A stretch of 64,000 nt of DNA from Mugil cephalus (lineage: Eukaryota > Chordata > Actinopteri > Mugiliformes > Mugilidae). This document shows, piece by piece, positions 27,712 through 40,244 of the stretch. Both the position numbers and the translations under genes were made by a program. Under the pieces are notes generated by a model. That model saw only the letters and a program-made list of their open reading frames with translations. It searched no databases and was not told where the DNA came from. Numbering within the stretch: the first letter of the stretch is position 1; each line of letters begins with the position of its first letter. The stretch is from positions 13,251,001-13,315,000 of the forward strand of contig NC_061779.1 in assembly GCF_022458985.1 (NCBI RefSeq). The letters run 5' to 3'.

Positions 27712-28869
27712 GTGAGTCTTCTTCGACACATTCGTGTTGTTATTTTAAAGAAATTACTCATTTTTCTTGATGTGCAAGAAACTGTGTTTTAATTAACGTG
27801 TTAGGGTCTATGATAAAAGGAGCTTAGCCGAGCCGCTGATAACTTGAGTGCACTGTAAGGCTAGCTGGCGGATGCTAAAGTTGCAAGCGTCGGTCATAGT
27901 GAAAAGAATAAAGTTTACCCAACAGTTCTGTGATGTGAACACATATGTCATCAGAAGAGGGAGTTTCGGTCTCCGTCTCGGTTTGTCCATAGTACATACA
28001 GTCAATGGTCTCGGCAGAAAAAAATAACAGCACATGACTAGCGTCATCTATATGTATATAAAAAAATAGCTTCCTGGCGGACTGCAATATACAGAGAGAT
28101 TATGTGATATGGTATATTACATCCATAACTGGCAAGGCTATATTCACAGGTGAAAAGGATTCACAGTCGTTTGATTAACTATAAACAGAGACAGCAGCAC
28201 TTAGCACAGTCTGCCCCAGTTTGTAGACCTGAAAATAACCCTATGCCCTTGTTTTTCAGCTGGTTTGGGAGGTTTCAGGGCAGAGGGTGATTCTTCTGTG
28301 ATTAACGCTTAGCACTTCTTCATCACAGTTCCCGGCACTGTCTCACCTTGGCAGGATTTAACCACACCCAGAGAGTCATATACTCTTATTTCTTATCAGA
28401 GCTGTCAGGCCATCTGCCAGGCAGGAAGTCCCAAATCCCTTAATTAAGCCTTGGCGATGGCCCGACAGCCATCCTAAACCTACCAACCCTACATGTGCCT
28501 GGGTCGTCAAGTTCTTTGCTGTATTCCCGAGAAGGTTTTGGGGAGAATATATATATATATTTATATAAATAAAGCATAGCTGGAAGTCTTGACCTCCTTA
28601 TGTTTCTTTTACTCCTCCACACCCCTTCCAAGTAGGTAAAGTTCTGCCAGAAATATATTTTAGTTTCAACATATTTGTCTACCATAACATTTTGATGTCT
28701 TAATTAGGTTTAGTTTTGCCTTTCACGGCATGAATAAAAATGTTGTATTTTAACACGCCTTGTGATGCATTACATATACAATATAATATAAACTTATTTT
28801 TTGGCTACTGACAGTTTAAACCCTTGCCTATTTTTAAATTTCAGAGTGTCGGCCTCCTGCGATGTGATA

Positions 28870-31008
28870 ATGGAGCATCTCCACATGAAACATATCCTGC
28901 AGACGGTATCGGTCCTGGAGGCCGTGATCCTTCGCAGCTTTGGCCCCGAAGGAGGACAGGTGCTGTTCACCCGAGACACGGGACAGGCGATGTTGAGCCG
29001 CAGTGGGACACACATTCTCACAGCCCTCCAGCTAGAGAATCCAATAGCCAGGTTAACACACATACAGTATTTACTTTACTATGTTTTATTCTCATTTGTC
29101 TAGTGTCTCGTAATAATGTATTTTTCTTCTCTTCACATTAATTAGGATGGTGGTGGAGTGTGTCTGGAAGCACAGCTCTGTCACGGGCGATGGATCCAAG
29201 ACCTTTATCCTCCTGCTTGCGTCATTACTACGGATGATTCATACAATAGCCAACAAGGAGCCTAATGTGTCTAGCTCTTATAATTCCACAGAAGCAGCAG
29301 CGAGTGCCGCTGCCAGACACTTGGCTGACAAACTGCTTGCATTTGCGTTGAAAGACTTGGACGATCTCATTGCTGTGGAAGTGGTCCCTTATGGATGTTG
29401 CATTTCGTGGGAGGACTTCACTGCAAAAAAACAAACACCAACTCACGCAAACAGTCATATTAAAAACCTGCTGGCACCTTTCTTTCATACACGTCTTGGT
29501 TTCGCGCACTGCGACTTTATCAGTGACCTCACGTGTCAACTGCTAAATAACTGGAAATTTAAAAATGAGTCGCCTTCATTCTGTCTTCAGTTTTTAGATG
29601 ACAATTTCCCTGCACTGCATACGACTGTATCAGGCTTCCCCATTAGCACTTCACGTTTGATTGAGGGGCAGGTAATTCATCGGGACTTTGCTACGCCATG
29701 CCTGCGGATTGACCGCCAGCCAATTAAAGCTGTGGTCTTCACGGGGTCCCTGCATCCAAAATTGTTTAATACAGGAGAAGTGCTTGGATTGATGGACAAA
29801 AGAAGTATAGTGGACTTTAGTGCCTGGTCGGTAAAGGCACTAGAGTGCATTATTGAAAATCTGAAGACTTTGGGTGTGTCTGTACTTGTGTCTACAGTGA
29901 AACAGTCTCCTGCTGTCCTGTCCTTAGCCACACAGGCAGAGATGTGCCTTGTGGAGTGTGTCAGTGAAGAGGAGATTTCTCTCTTTGCCCAACTAAGTGG
30001 GTCCACGCCGGTCTCAGACTGCTTGACGATTGAACCAAAGCATGTTGCTACGCTGGCTTTTTGTCGACCTGTACTGCTGGGAGCCCACAGGTATGAAAAC
30101 ACGCCTCTTCTTCTCACACAAATGTTTATGTGTATTATATATACCAACAGGGCTGTGATTGATTGGGTTTGACTTACAGATGTTTTCTCCATATCCACAG
30201 ATACGTCCACGTGGCTTTCCACGATTCAGAAGACAGGACCACATTCAAACCCTGTAGTCTTGTAATCTGTGCCTCAGGTGAAGGGCAGACAGAACAGTAT
30301 GTACGAGCGTTTCGAGATGCCATTCACGTGCTACTTACAACTTGGGAGCCTATACATGTGACTGCAGCATCAAAAACAACCTTGCAGTCGCACAAATTCA
30401 CATCCTTAGATAAGTACAACCAGACTGACCGCACCACATACACACCGCCCAGTATATACCCCCCCCATAAATGTGTGTATGAGCCAGGTTGTATGATACC
30501 TGTAGGTGGGGCATTTGAGTTTCTCCTAAGCCGTGCCCTCCTCAGTGATTCAGTTTCTGATCATACTGGTGTAGGTATTCCTGTTTCCCAGCTCTTGGCC
30601 AAGGCTCTATTGAGCGTGCCCCGACAGATTTACTCCCACAGTCCGCGACATTTCCTCCAGACTCAGACCAGGGTCATGAGTTTTACTCAAAATCATTCCC
30701 GCCCGTTCAGTCTGGTAGATAAACAAGAACCCAACACAAACCCTGTACAGAATGAAGGTCCTCCAGGGGGTAGTAAACCAAACTTACATTGTTGTAGGAA
30801 GGGTGACATGTTATCAAAAGCTTTCACGTCGGACTTGGGACTCGAATCCGTCTCCTGTAAATACCAACTGCTTCTGGCTGTTCTGCAGTGTGTGACCAGT
30901 CTCCTGCGGGTGGACGCCATGCTGCGTACACACACTGTCTTACACTCAAAATCATGCAGACTCACAAACATTTCCTGGAAGGACACAGAGGGCGAAGCTG
31001 AGGACTGA
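28870..31008 (+). CDS. bbs10: BBS10, group II chaperonin-like Bardet-Biedl syndrome protein
   Basis: Vertebrate-specific chaperonin-like protein that, with MKKS/BBS6 and BBS12, assists assembly of the BBSome for ciliary trafficking. Exons: 28845-29051 (CDS from ATG 28870, with A at -3 and G at +4), 29146-30090, 30201-31008. The spliced product is 644 aa, shorter than human (723). Conserved landmarks are VLEAVILRSFGPEGGQVL, ARMVVECV, TGDGSKTFILLL (chaperonin-like nucleotide loop), GCMIPVGGAFEFLL and near the C-terminus LGLESVSCKYQLLLAVLQC. An extra short intron (30,091-30,200) interrupts what is one large exon in human. It is convergent with cd9 and divergent from the synaptotagmin. Confidence 0.95.
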
Positions 31009-31200
31009 GATTGTGTTTTCTGCTACGATGAAAGACAGTCAAATTTGCACCAGGTACCTTTCAAAAGTTGGAGTGATTAAGTTGCACTGTAATGCTATTT
31101 TTTTTATGGTGACTATTTTTTGTTCATACAGGTCAATACATTTATAATTCAAGTCTCTCCTACAGCGAGAGTCAATGGTGAGTGTTGTTGTGCAAAAGCT

Positions 31201-31206
31201 AATAAA
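31201..31206 (+). promoter_or_regulatory. bbs10: Probable bbs10 polyadenylation signal
   Basis: AATAAA about 190 bases after the bbs10 stop codon; first canonical hexamer downstream. Confidence 0.6.
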
Positions 31207-31224
31207 ATGTTAGTGTGTTTTTTA

Positions 31225-32804
31225 CCACCGTGTCCTGAATCAAAGCCACATTTGGCACTTCCAGAGAAAACAGAATGTGCAGTTATTATGAAATCATTTT
31301 GTCTTGTTCTAGTGTGTTAATATGAGTTGGCATACTTCCAACATTTCTCTTCCTTATCTCAGTTTCCCTTTTCCTTGCCCACGAGACTGTGTTACACAAC
31401 AAAAAGCATAGACACTGAACAACGTGGACACATCTCTTACCAAATATGTACACATTCCTCTAAATAATCAGTGTTATCTCCATAGAAGGCAACACCCGGC
31501 TGTCAACAACCAAATCACAGTCAACTTCCTCATGCTTTAATCAGAGGAACACAAAGTGTATTTTGACCTCTGTTTAGGGGGAAATGGTGAGTCACTTAGA
31601 CATTAACTACACTCACAACCATACATAAACTGTATTGTTTACCATAATGGCTGTGCTGTTACGTTTGAACACAAATTTTCCATAAATTAATCGTGTTGGG
31701 ATATCACAGAAACAAAGACAGGTCTAGACTTTGTTTGTTCTCTGCATGAGTCACAATTGACGGTAACTAATATCAAGGGGGGGGGTCACAAGTTTTTTTT
31801 CCCACTGCACACATGGAAACAAACCTGAATTTTGTTGTCAATCTTATCGTCTAACTCCCACGCTCTTCTAACCCTTCCAGGCCTCCTGTATCGTGCACAG
31901 CTTCACCAAACGCGCACAACAGTGGTGAGTGCAAGCCGGATGACAATAACCTCAGAGTCAACTCGGTCGGTTTTCAGTTTATTTGGTTCTCATAGTTAAT
32001 TTTTGATTCTGTGAAACACGGTGCATATGTTATAAATCAACCTAATCTCTGGAAAATCAAGAGGGCATTATAAAATACACCAACAAACTGCCTGAACCAT
32101 ATATACACACTAAAAATCTTACAAATAAAAAACACATATACAAAATGTGACCAAAAAAAAAAAATTTAAAGGCATTTTCAAAACAAATTGGGAAATGGGG
32201 AAAGAAAGGAGCATATGAAATGTCATTGCAATGGAGGGACCAGGATGCTGGTAAAACCACAGTCACTGCATTTCAAAGCTCTGCAATTGGGTACCATGAT
32301 TTTGCTCGTAAGTAAAAGGAACTGTAAGCATGGGCTCCTGCTGTACTGTGCTGATGTGATAGTGTTTGCCGTTTGTTTGTGGACCTGGACCATTACTGTT
32401 GTTGCCAGTAGATACCCTTCAAGTGATAGCGATAAAAATGTCACCACTATACAATAGTATGATCTTTTGTTTAGATAATTAGCTGTTCACAAACACTGAT
32501 TCCAGTGAAATTACCACAAAATGACACATTTCCGTACTACATTGCCACTGAAGCACAGATGACACTCATTCTATAGTTGGGTCTAATACTCACATCGCAT
32601 CTATCTAGTCCAGGAAGGTGGCCCCTAAGTTTTTACTGAGCAGCACAGTTAGAACGGATGGAACCAGAAGTACCTGCACCCAGCCTAGCTTAGGTTATCC
32701 CCCTTGAACAAGCAGTGTTTCTATTGGCAGTGGAGAGTCACGTGACTCCAGGAATGACATCATGCAACATTAACAAGGGCTTTCGGGGCGTGTGATGGCG
32801 GGTG
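31225..32804. other. Tail-to-tail intergenic region bbs10 / cd9, including cd9 3' UTR
   Basis: Converging genes. On the minus strand an AATAAA hexamer lies at 31,979-31,974, which would give cd9 an approximately 0.83-kb 3' UTR. The remainder is AT-rich with no recognisable element. Confidence 0.5.
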
Positions 32805-35800
32805 TCACACCACCTCCCGAGACTTCCTGATGGCGCAGCACAGGAGCATGCTGAAGATCATCCCAAACACCTGGAAGAGGGAGAGATCGGGGTGAACGCT
32901 TGCGTTTGAGTCACATCATATCTGCTTTGCGTTTGTCCGGCAGGGCCGTAGACATTTGACGAATTCTCGTAACGCCAGTTGCGAACTCACCAGAACAATT
33001 CCAACAGTGACGCCTACTCCTGCTATGATGTGTAGCTTGGAGTCAAACACCTTGTCAATTGCATCAGGACAGCTCTGCAACAGATAAACATGATTCCTTT
33101 CAAAAAACAAAAAACAAAAAAACAAACACGAGCGTATGCTGAATGTGACTCGTGGTATGACATTCATAACAGACAGCATTGAGAGTGTGCAGGCGCCAGT
33201 AAACCATTGTTGCCATAGTAACACTGCAAGGAGGCTGAGGGAATTAGTCTGCGAAGATAAGACTGATAAACTTGTGACAGACATCAGACCGTCATTGAGT
33301 ATTTGACTTGACATGGATGAGGCATGTCTGACATCTGTTGGATTTTTGTGGATGGTTTCCCATATTAAAGTAGCCCCTCTCGTTCTTTGTCTCTCGACTG
33401 AAGTACCTGGTTGTGTTTGGCTCTTATCTATACACACATGCATCGAAAGCTGTACCTCAGTAATAAAATCCTGAAGTGGCTCTCCTCTGGAACAAGTGTC
33501 TTTTTCGGTTTCTTCGGCAATACCCTTTGGACCACAACAGTTCAGCTGTAAACACAAAAGAGAACATGATGGGTTGCAGAAGCAAACAACGTGTGTCTTA
33601 GGTTTTTGGTTCACAGTGCGAGGTTGCCCAAGAGGGCACACAGATCCCTCTGAAATAAGAATTTTCATTCCATTTCTGCTTCGGTGTAAATGAAAAAATA
33701 CAATCATGCTAAACTGAATTAATTGCCTTGCAATTGAGAAAGAAACAGTAAGATTATTTTTAAACCCTACTACTTTCTTTCAAACTAGATGCGGAATCAG
33801 CAAATTGAGGTAATTGTCGACATTAAGGAAAATACTGTTGCTCGATTTGCAAGGGCAGAAAAAATATTCGTAGGAATATACCGCTTTGCACAAATTCTCT
33901 TTTAATTCCTGAATAAGACTGAAGCAGCAGCGGGGATCAGACGTAGCTCACCTCCTTGTGAATCACCAGCAGTGTCTGTTTGAGGTTCTCATCTCGCGTC
34001 TCTTTGTAGTTGTTGTACGTCTGCGTGTAGAAATTTGTGATGTCTTGCACGACCTGCGGCACAGGAAGAAGATATTTACTCAACCACTGTGCTTTGAGTC
34101 CAGTTCTAAGGTTCTTGAGTATTTGATGCTACTTTTTACCCCACTTTATAAAATACAATGGCTGTTATACATTCGTGTAATCTATTTGACAGAATACTCA
34201 ATGAGTAAAATCAGCTCTTCCCCAGACAGACTTTTGACTTGGTACCTGTCCTTATGGTGTCACCTCCGCTTGTAAAAGTGCTTGTAACTTGGGTTGTCTG
34301 TGTTACAATTAGTGCCCACTTATTAAGTTACCTTGCTCTGGTTGGAAAATCCCCAGACTCCTGCAGCAACCTCGATGGCAAAAATGATTAGCAGGAAGCA
34401 GAAGAACTGTGAAAGAGGAGACAAAATTAAATTCAACTGATTGTTTGTTTCTATTACAGCTTTTGCGCATGCCTTCTGAGGAACATGGCATGTCTGAGCA
34501 CGTAAGGTCAACCCAGTGTAGCTGTGCCCAATATTCATAGGCTCCTCCTCCCATGAGAGATTTAGTACAAGAAGATTATGGCCAGTTGGGGGCAGGGCAC
34601 AGGGAGCCATAGAGAGATTTCTCGTCTAGTAAACATCTCATATTTCTCAGTGAGTCCGAGGTCAGTACAAACGGCCCTGACTACATGCTACATGTCACAT
34701 AATAGTTTCATACTGGTGAGCTCAACAGACATTCATGGAGTGATAGAGAGAAGAATATTAAGTATTACACACCAGTCCCAGCATACAGGGGGATTCCTGG
34801 ATGGCCCCACAACATCCCAGAAAGCCCAGCACCATCATCAGCGCTCCGACTCCTATCAGGATATATACACCTACACACACACACACACACACACACACAA
34901 ATATGGTATAGCACATGTCCATACAAGTAGCTGGCACAATCCGAACTTTGTTTAAATGATCACAGATAAAATTCCTGTTCAAAGGCAGAGAGCATGTTAC
35001 CTGAGCAAAACACATAAGGAGCATCTGTTCCTTCAAACAGGCCTTTGGTCTTTCCATCCAATCTGAGCCACAGGCCTACAGCCAATACTGCAGTGCCTGC
35101 AAGCTAAAACACACAAAAACACGAGGATTTAAAAAAAAAAAAAAAAAGTACAGCAATTACTTCTGAATGGATTCTGTTTGCTCATAGAAGTTCAGTCAAG
35201 CAGAACACTTTTCATACATCTGGCCTTTTCATATTCATGCATATCCCCACTTGACAGCCTGATCATCATACATCAGTTAACAGTTATCTGGTAGCTGTCT
35301 GAATTTAAAAACGCTTCAGAGCCGCGTTCGGTCGTCATTTCAAATCTGCACTGACAGGCCCCATCTGGTATCCTTCTCCTGGTTTCATCCGTCCGGTTCT
35401 CCCTCTTCAGCTTTCAGTTCAGGAAAGTTTCCGTGACCAGTAGTCACGTATGCAAATGCAAAATGCCAGTGTTAATCTCCACTGGGGAAAAATTCTATTC
35501 TGGGTGCATGATGTGTAGTGATGATTTATTGATGGTGCCTAATTGCTGAGGAGTAACACTTTTATTCCTCAGCAATTTCTATTAATCAGCTCAACAGAAC
35601 AACCAATAGTATGCATCTGCATGCGCAAGTCAGCAATTATGCAGCACCACATTACTAACAAAAAAAAATGTTTTTGCTTTTCAGCTATGAAGGAGAGAGA
35701 AGAGCATATATATTCACTCATTCTCTTATTCATTAGCATTTGAATTTATTGTAGCTGTGTCAATGTATTTCAAACACATTATTATTATTATTTACAGAAC

Positions 35801-37765
35801 AGCTTCAAACAAGGTTCCTCAAAAATATAAATGTCTGTGCACTGTTCCACACTGTGTAATGTGCATACGCAGGCATTTACTTACAAGGCTTGCTAGAACG
35901 CTAGTGAATTTTTAACCTCGAGAGAAGCTTGCAGCCTCCTTAGTAGTGTGGGAGTGTCGCTGGGAATTTTCCGTGCACCTTCCTCCCTTGTCCTACCAAC
36001 TGTTTCACTTTGCCACATAGTTTCTGTTGTGTTTTTTTTTCTTTCACACTCCAGTACATTGCCTTATTGCGTTGCAGTGGCACAAACCCACAGTGCTAGT
36101 CGAAGCAGCTCCCCGTTTTCTGTTCCTTTCTTTCTCCCGTATCCCACAACAAGATTAAAAAGTAAAGCAAACCTACCCCGATTAACAAGTTGACGACAAA
36201 TGTGAAATGTTTCAAACACCCGATTCCTCCGACGACAGCCATGCTGATTCAGTTTGCCCAATCCACCACTATGACAGTTTGATAAGTAACGCTGTCCCAG
36301 GAGGAAGTAGAAGTGTAGGAAGGGTAAGGTGAAAGTTTTTTTTTTTTTTCACGAACACGCCTTCATGTCCTCACCTGATTATTCAGTTGGGGAGTGGCAA
36401 GAGCAGCAGTTATTCAGCAAACAGATCTCCAATGCATATGCGATTCTGAATCCTGCGTGTAGTCCTCCCCCTCTGTTCATACATTTGTTGTGTCTGTGAC
36501 TATATCCAGGTCATAAAGCCCCGCTCAGATATTTGTTAAAATACCCGCTTAGCAGCATATTTACTGCTCTGGTGTCTGAAGTGAGTGTGACTACAGTTAA
36601 CAGGGTGTTATTACTTGCTATGTCTGTTGCTGTCATTGAAATCAAGGTTGATGATTTTCACAAGGACGGTCGGTGGCTTATGTCCAGACGTCGGTGATTT
36701 CTGGTTGTATAAACTGGGATAAGACTCTAGTGAGTTCCTGGTTGATGCATCTAAAATAGGAAGCAGCTGCACTTACAAGAGGATGTGAGGTCTGAGCAGG
36801 CCTTTCTGAATGCAGGCCCATTGACTTACACTAATCTGTTGATTCATTAACGGTTACACTTTGCAGCCACTTTAGGGACTTCCAGAAGCTTTTATTTTAA
36901 TTTGCTAATTTTACATTAACCGAATGATTTTTTGACATTTTCTAAATATTCTGGATATTGATTTAAAATAGTTTTATTTTTTTTGTTTTTACTATTTCTC
37001 TCTCACACACACATGCACGGTGGGAAACCCCTGACTGTTCAGTAATGAATGGGTGGGTTTTAGTTCTATTTAAAGATGCACAAATTGGAAACGTTCATAA
37101 AAGGGCAAAACATTCATCTGTAACCACACACATACATCAAAGGCGAACGGGCACAGTAAGACACACCCAGCAGGCTTGACACAAATACCCTGCGTATGGA
37201 GTTCATGCACAGACACGTACACACGCAGGCTGGCAGTAGAAACTCTTCGTGCAGCGGAGGTTTAAATGATTCTCATAATGTCCACATTCAATGGCAAAAT
37301 AAAGCGCCCCCACTGCCTCTCTGCAATTATTAAAATGCCATGCGCGCAAACTCTAGAGTGTAGTCTGTGTGGTGGAACTGGGTCACTTGGCCACTGGGGA
37401 TTATTCTTTCAGTCCATTCGGTCTCCACAAACATTGGGACACTTTGTTTTTAGTGGTGGCCAGTGCCATAAATCACTCATTCAGAATTTTCTCCGATAAC
37501 CGAGGCGCCCAGTGGGCGCTCGGCACGATTCTGCATCTGGGACACCGTGTAATTTAATTTACTATAACCCCCCGCTCACACCAATGCGCATGCATGCAGA
37601 GCTCACTCAGTTTCACATACATACACACACACACACACAGAAGACAAACAGGATGCATGGCGTACGAGAACAAACCATTCCTCGCTTTATACTCACCCAG
37701 AATATCAGGTTGAAGGCAAACATCAGGTATTTGATGCACATCTCTCCTCCCGACAACGCAGCCAT
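32805..37765 (-). CDS. cd9: CD9 tetraspanin
   Basis: Four-pass plasma-membrane tetraspanin acting in adhesion, membrane fusion and platelet biology. Exons: 37765-37697, 35103-35001, 34870-34773, 34406-34332, 34053-33952, 33545-33456, 33074-32991, 32870-32805. The product is exactly 228 aa, the human CD9 length. Landmarks: TM1 start with [16 protein letters not shown]2 [21 protein letters not shown]3 [16 protein letters not shown], large-loop NCCG motif plus one Cys in DTCSRG and the last in SCPDAI (four loop cysteines), TM4, and the C-terminus [11 protein letters not shown]. It is head-to-head with vwf as in human 12p13. Teleosts have cd9a and cd9b; I cannot say which. A second first exon exists at 36.2 kb. 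Confidence 0.95.
34873..34900 (+). repeat. (CA)n microsatellite abutting a cd9 3' splice site
   Basis: On the cd9 strand this is (TG)n running directly into the acceptor GTAG|GTGTAT of the exon at 34870, so the microsatellite replaces the usual pyrimidine tract. Confidence 0.85.
36177..36242 (-). CDS. cd9: Alternative first coding exon of cd9 (distinct N-terminus)
   Basis: Between cd9 exons 1 and 2 lies a 22-codon ATG-initiated exon, [20 protein letters not shown] followed by IG, then a donor GTAGGT at 36176. It ends in phase 0, exactly like canonical exon 1, so it would splice in frame onto the exon starting [12 protein letters not shown] at 35103. The residue pattern (Cys-Leu-Lys, Phe, Asn, then aliphatics) is typical of the tetraspanin N-terminal tail and TM1. 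It would need its own promoter 1.5 kb inside intron 1. No transcript evidence is available. Confidence 0.6.
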
Positions 37766-40238
37766 GGTTATACTTGAGCAAGGGATCACACTCAAAACCG
37801 AGCGCAGAACAGAAGAAGAAGAGCTTCTAAATAACGGTATGCAGAACGAGGTTATTGGCCGACGCGTCGGCGCTGACGCGCGTCGTGCAGTGCGCTCCTA
37901 TAGTGGTCCGCCCCCACATGGCTGCACAGCCGAAGCCTTCTGTAGCCCCTTTTTCTTTTTCTCATATTCCCTGAAACTTTACTTTCCCGTGTTTCAAACA
38001 AGCCACCGCATATTGTACGAAAGCACAATTGTACTTTCCACTGATGTGGCATCGTTGCCATTTTTACAGCATTTTAATGCCAAGATTACAGACGCACTTC
38101 TTTTTCTTCTCTTTGGTAAAGGAACCCGCAGACAATGGTGCGACAATCCACTGAGCAGCAGCCTTCCGTGGGATTTTTTTTTAGTTTCAAGTTCCTTCTG
38201 CAGCCACCCCGGGCAGTGCGTTGACGTAATCTCCCAGAATAAGAAAGGCGCGTTCACGGATTTAATATACTGTACATGAATGAACACGGTGCACGAGGAA
38301 GCGACGACGAGAGCGATACATCTCAGAGACAGACAGTAAATAGCATTCACATTTGTGTAGCGTGGTAAACCATATTAGAACAGTTTGACAGCGCAATCTG
38401 TGCTGCATTCAGTCTTGTTGGTTGCATCAAGCATTTTAAACAGTCCTGCTGCAGAATAGCAAACATCACGTTTTAAAATCAATCTACTTTCTAGTGACTC
38501 ACCCTTTATAAATAGTTTAGTCTATAAACTGTGCTTAATGGCTTTATAAGTAAATGATTTAATAATGTAACAGAGCCTCTAATCCAAACATAATCCTTTG
38601 GCTATTTATCAACATTTATTGATGCAGTTTGTGTATTAATATTGCATGATTATGACTCCCTTTTGTTTTGGCATAGGTCTGCAAGTACAAAGCTTAGTCT
38701 ACTGACTTCACCGAGGTTTGACATGTGTGGGAGATCCTGTAACTTTCCGTCAGACCTCACTGTGCCATATAAAGAGAGACAGGACATTGCAGGGCTACAA
38801 ATACAGATCACTGGAGCCACATTAAACATGCAACAGTATTGTTAGTCTGCGGTTTTAGGACCCTGCTCTCCTATTCATCTGCTTTCAGTTCCTCAACCTA
38901 GTGATGTGTTCAGCTGTGAATTGGAATGGGAGTTTGTCACGTAGTAAAAGGTGCAAAAAAGTTAACGGGGTTGTCGAGGAGACGTCAGTCAACCACTGTT
39001 GGCAGCAAAATGGGATTTTTTGTTGTTGTTGTTGTTTTTGATTTTTCAGTGTGGGGAGAGAGGCGGTGACCTAGTTGCATTTTGTTGTTTCAGTTCCCGT
39101 TATAGAACTTCTTCATGCATTTTTACTCACCACCAAGCATGGAAATTGTAGGCATAATTATACATTGAGAATAAATACATTTAGGTGATCTAGTCGAGGG
39201 CTATCTACTTTATTGGCATTTCCCGTCTTTACATTGCATGCTGGCTCACTAGGGCACTTGAGAGAACTGATCCGACATTGACTAAATTCCCTCTAAAGAA
39301 AAGCAAACACGTTTCACGTAAAGGAGGGTTGTCAGGCTGCACAGTTAACGCCAACATGGATGTTCAGAGCCTTAAAGCTCCTTAGCATGTGTGACATATC
39401 TGGTGCTCTTACCTCGAATTCCTGATTCCACCTGACCTGAGGACTAAGTGGACACATACAGGCTTGTAAGCGCCAATGTTTCAGGTGTTTATATTCTTAG
39501 CAGGCTGCTTTTATCCACAGAACAATGGTTGTTACACTCAGGTCATTTTGACATTGTTTGACTGTTTAAAAATGGACAAAGAGATCTTCACTTTCCTTTT
39601 ATTTTGCTCAAGTCTGCACCTGAGAGTATTTATGCGCGCGTGTTCCCAGTGTCTCTCCGTAACGCACCAAATCATGTGTTTATGCATGTGGCACCACCAA
39701 AGTATTATTATTGCGTGAGATATCTCTAGTAAGAGTGTTTTCCACAAACATTGTTTTGGTTGGCGCCGAAACAGTTATGCATGTGTAGACCAATCACTCA
39801 GGCAGGCGATCAGTAGGCATATCCTGGCATTGTCCTGCTGAGTACGTTTGATGGTGTCAGTCTGCAAGCACCAAGTTGAGGACGGGATATTATTCTGTCC
39901 TCAGCTTGGCATAACGTGGCAAGGGGAGTGGTCTTTAGCGAAACCCAGTGAGAGCTGGGTGGGGGTACATCCTTTGCTACATATAATAGAGCTTCCAGTG
40001 TTTTTGAAGGTCTGAGTGTGGAGTAAAGTGTTTCACCTTCTTCTCATTTTGAGCATCACATCATAATGCCCTTGATTTTATGATTTTGCATCACGTTTGC
40101 TTTTACTGGAGCCATGGAGGTAGGACTAACTGGAGTTTTTAACAACTTTTCCTTTTTTTTAGAGGGTATATTTCTAAACTAGAGGATGCTACTGCTACAG
40201 GTGACAACAATAATACCTTCATTCTGTGTGTGTTTCAG
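37766..40238. other. Head-to-head intergenic region cd9 / vwf
   Basis: About 2.5 kb containing the promoters of both genes. A TATA-like ATATAAT at 39,981 lies about 260 bases before the vwf coding exon and could belong to a noncoding vwf first exon; I give it low weight. A hairpin at 39,871-39,909 is listed as a finding. The 255-codon open frame at 37,512-38,279 has no family resemblance and runs antisense across cd9 exon 1. Confidence 0.5.
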
Positions 40239-40244
40239 GTGAGC

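Noticed and set aside
37512..38279. 255-codon plus-strand open frame near cd9 exon 1
   Set aside because: No recognisable domain, composition unlike coding sequence, antisense to cd9 exon 1 and containing a (CA)n translation.
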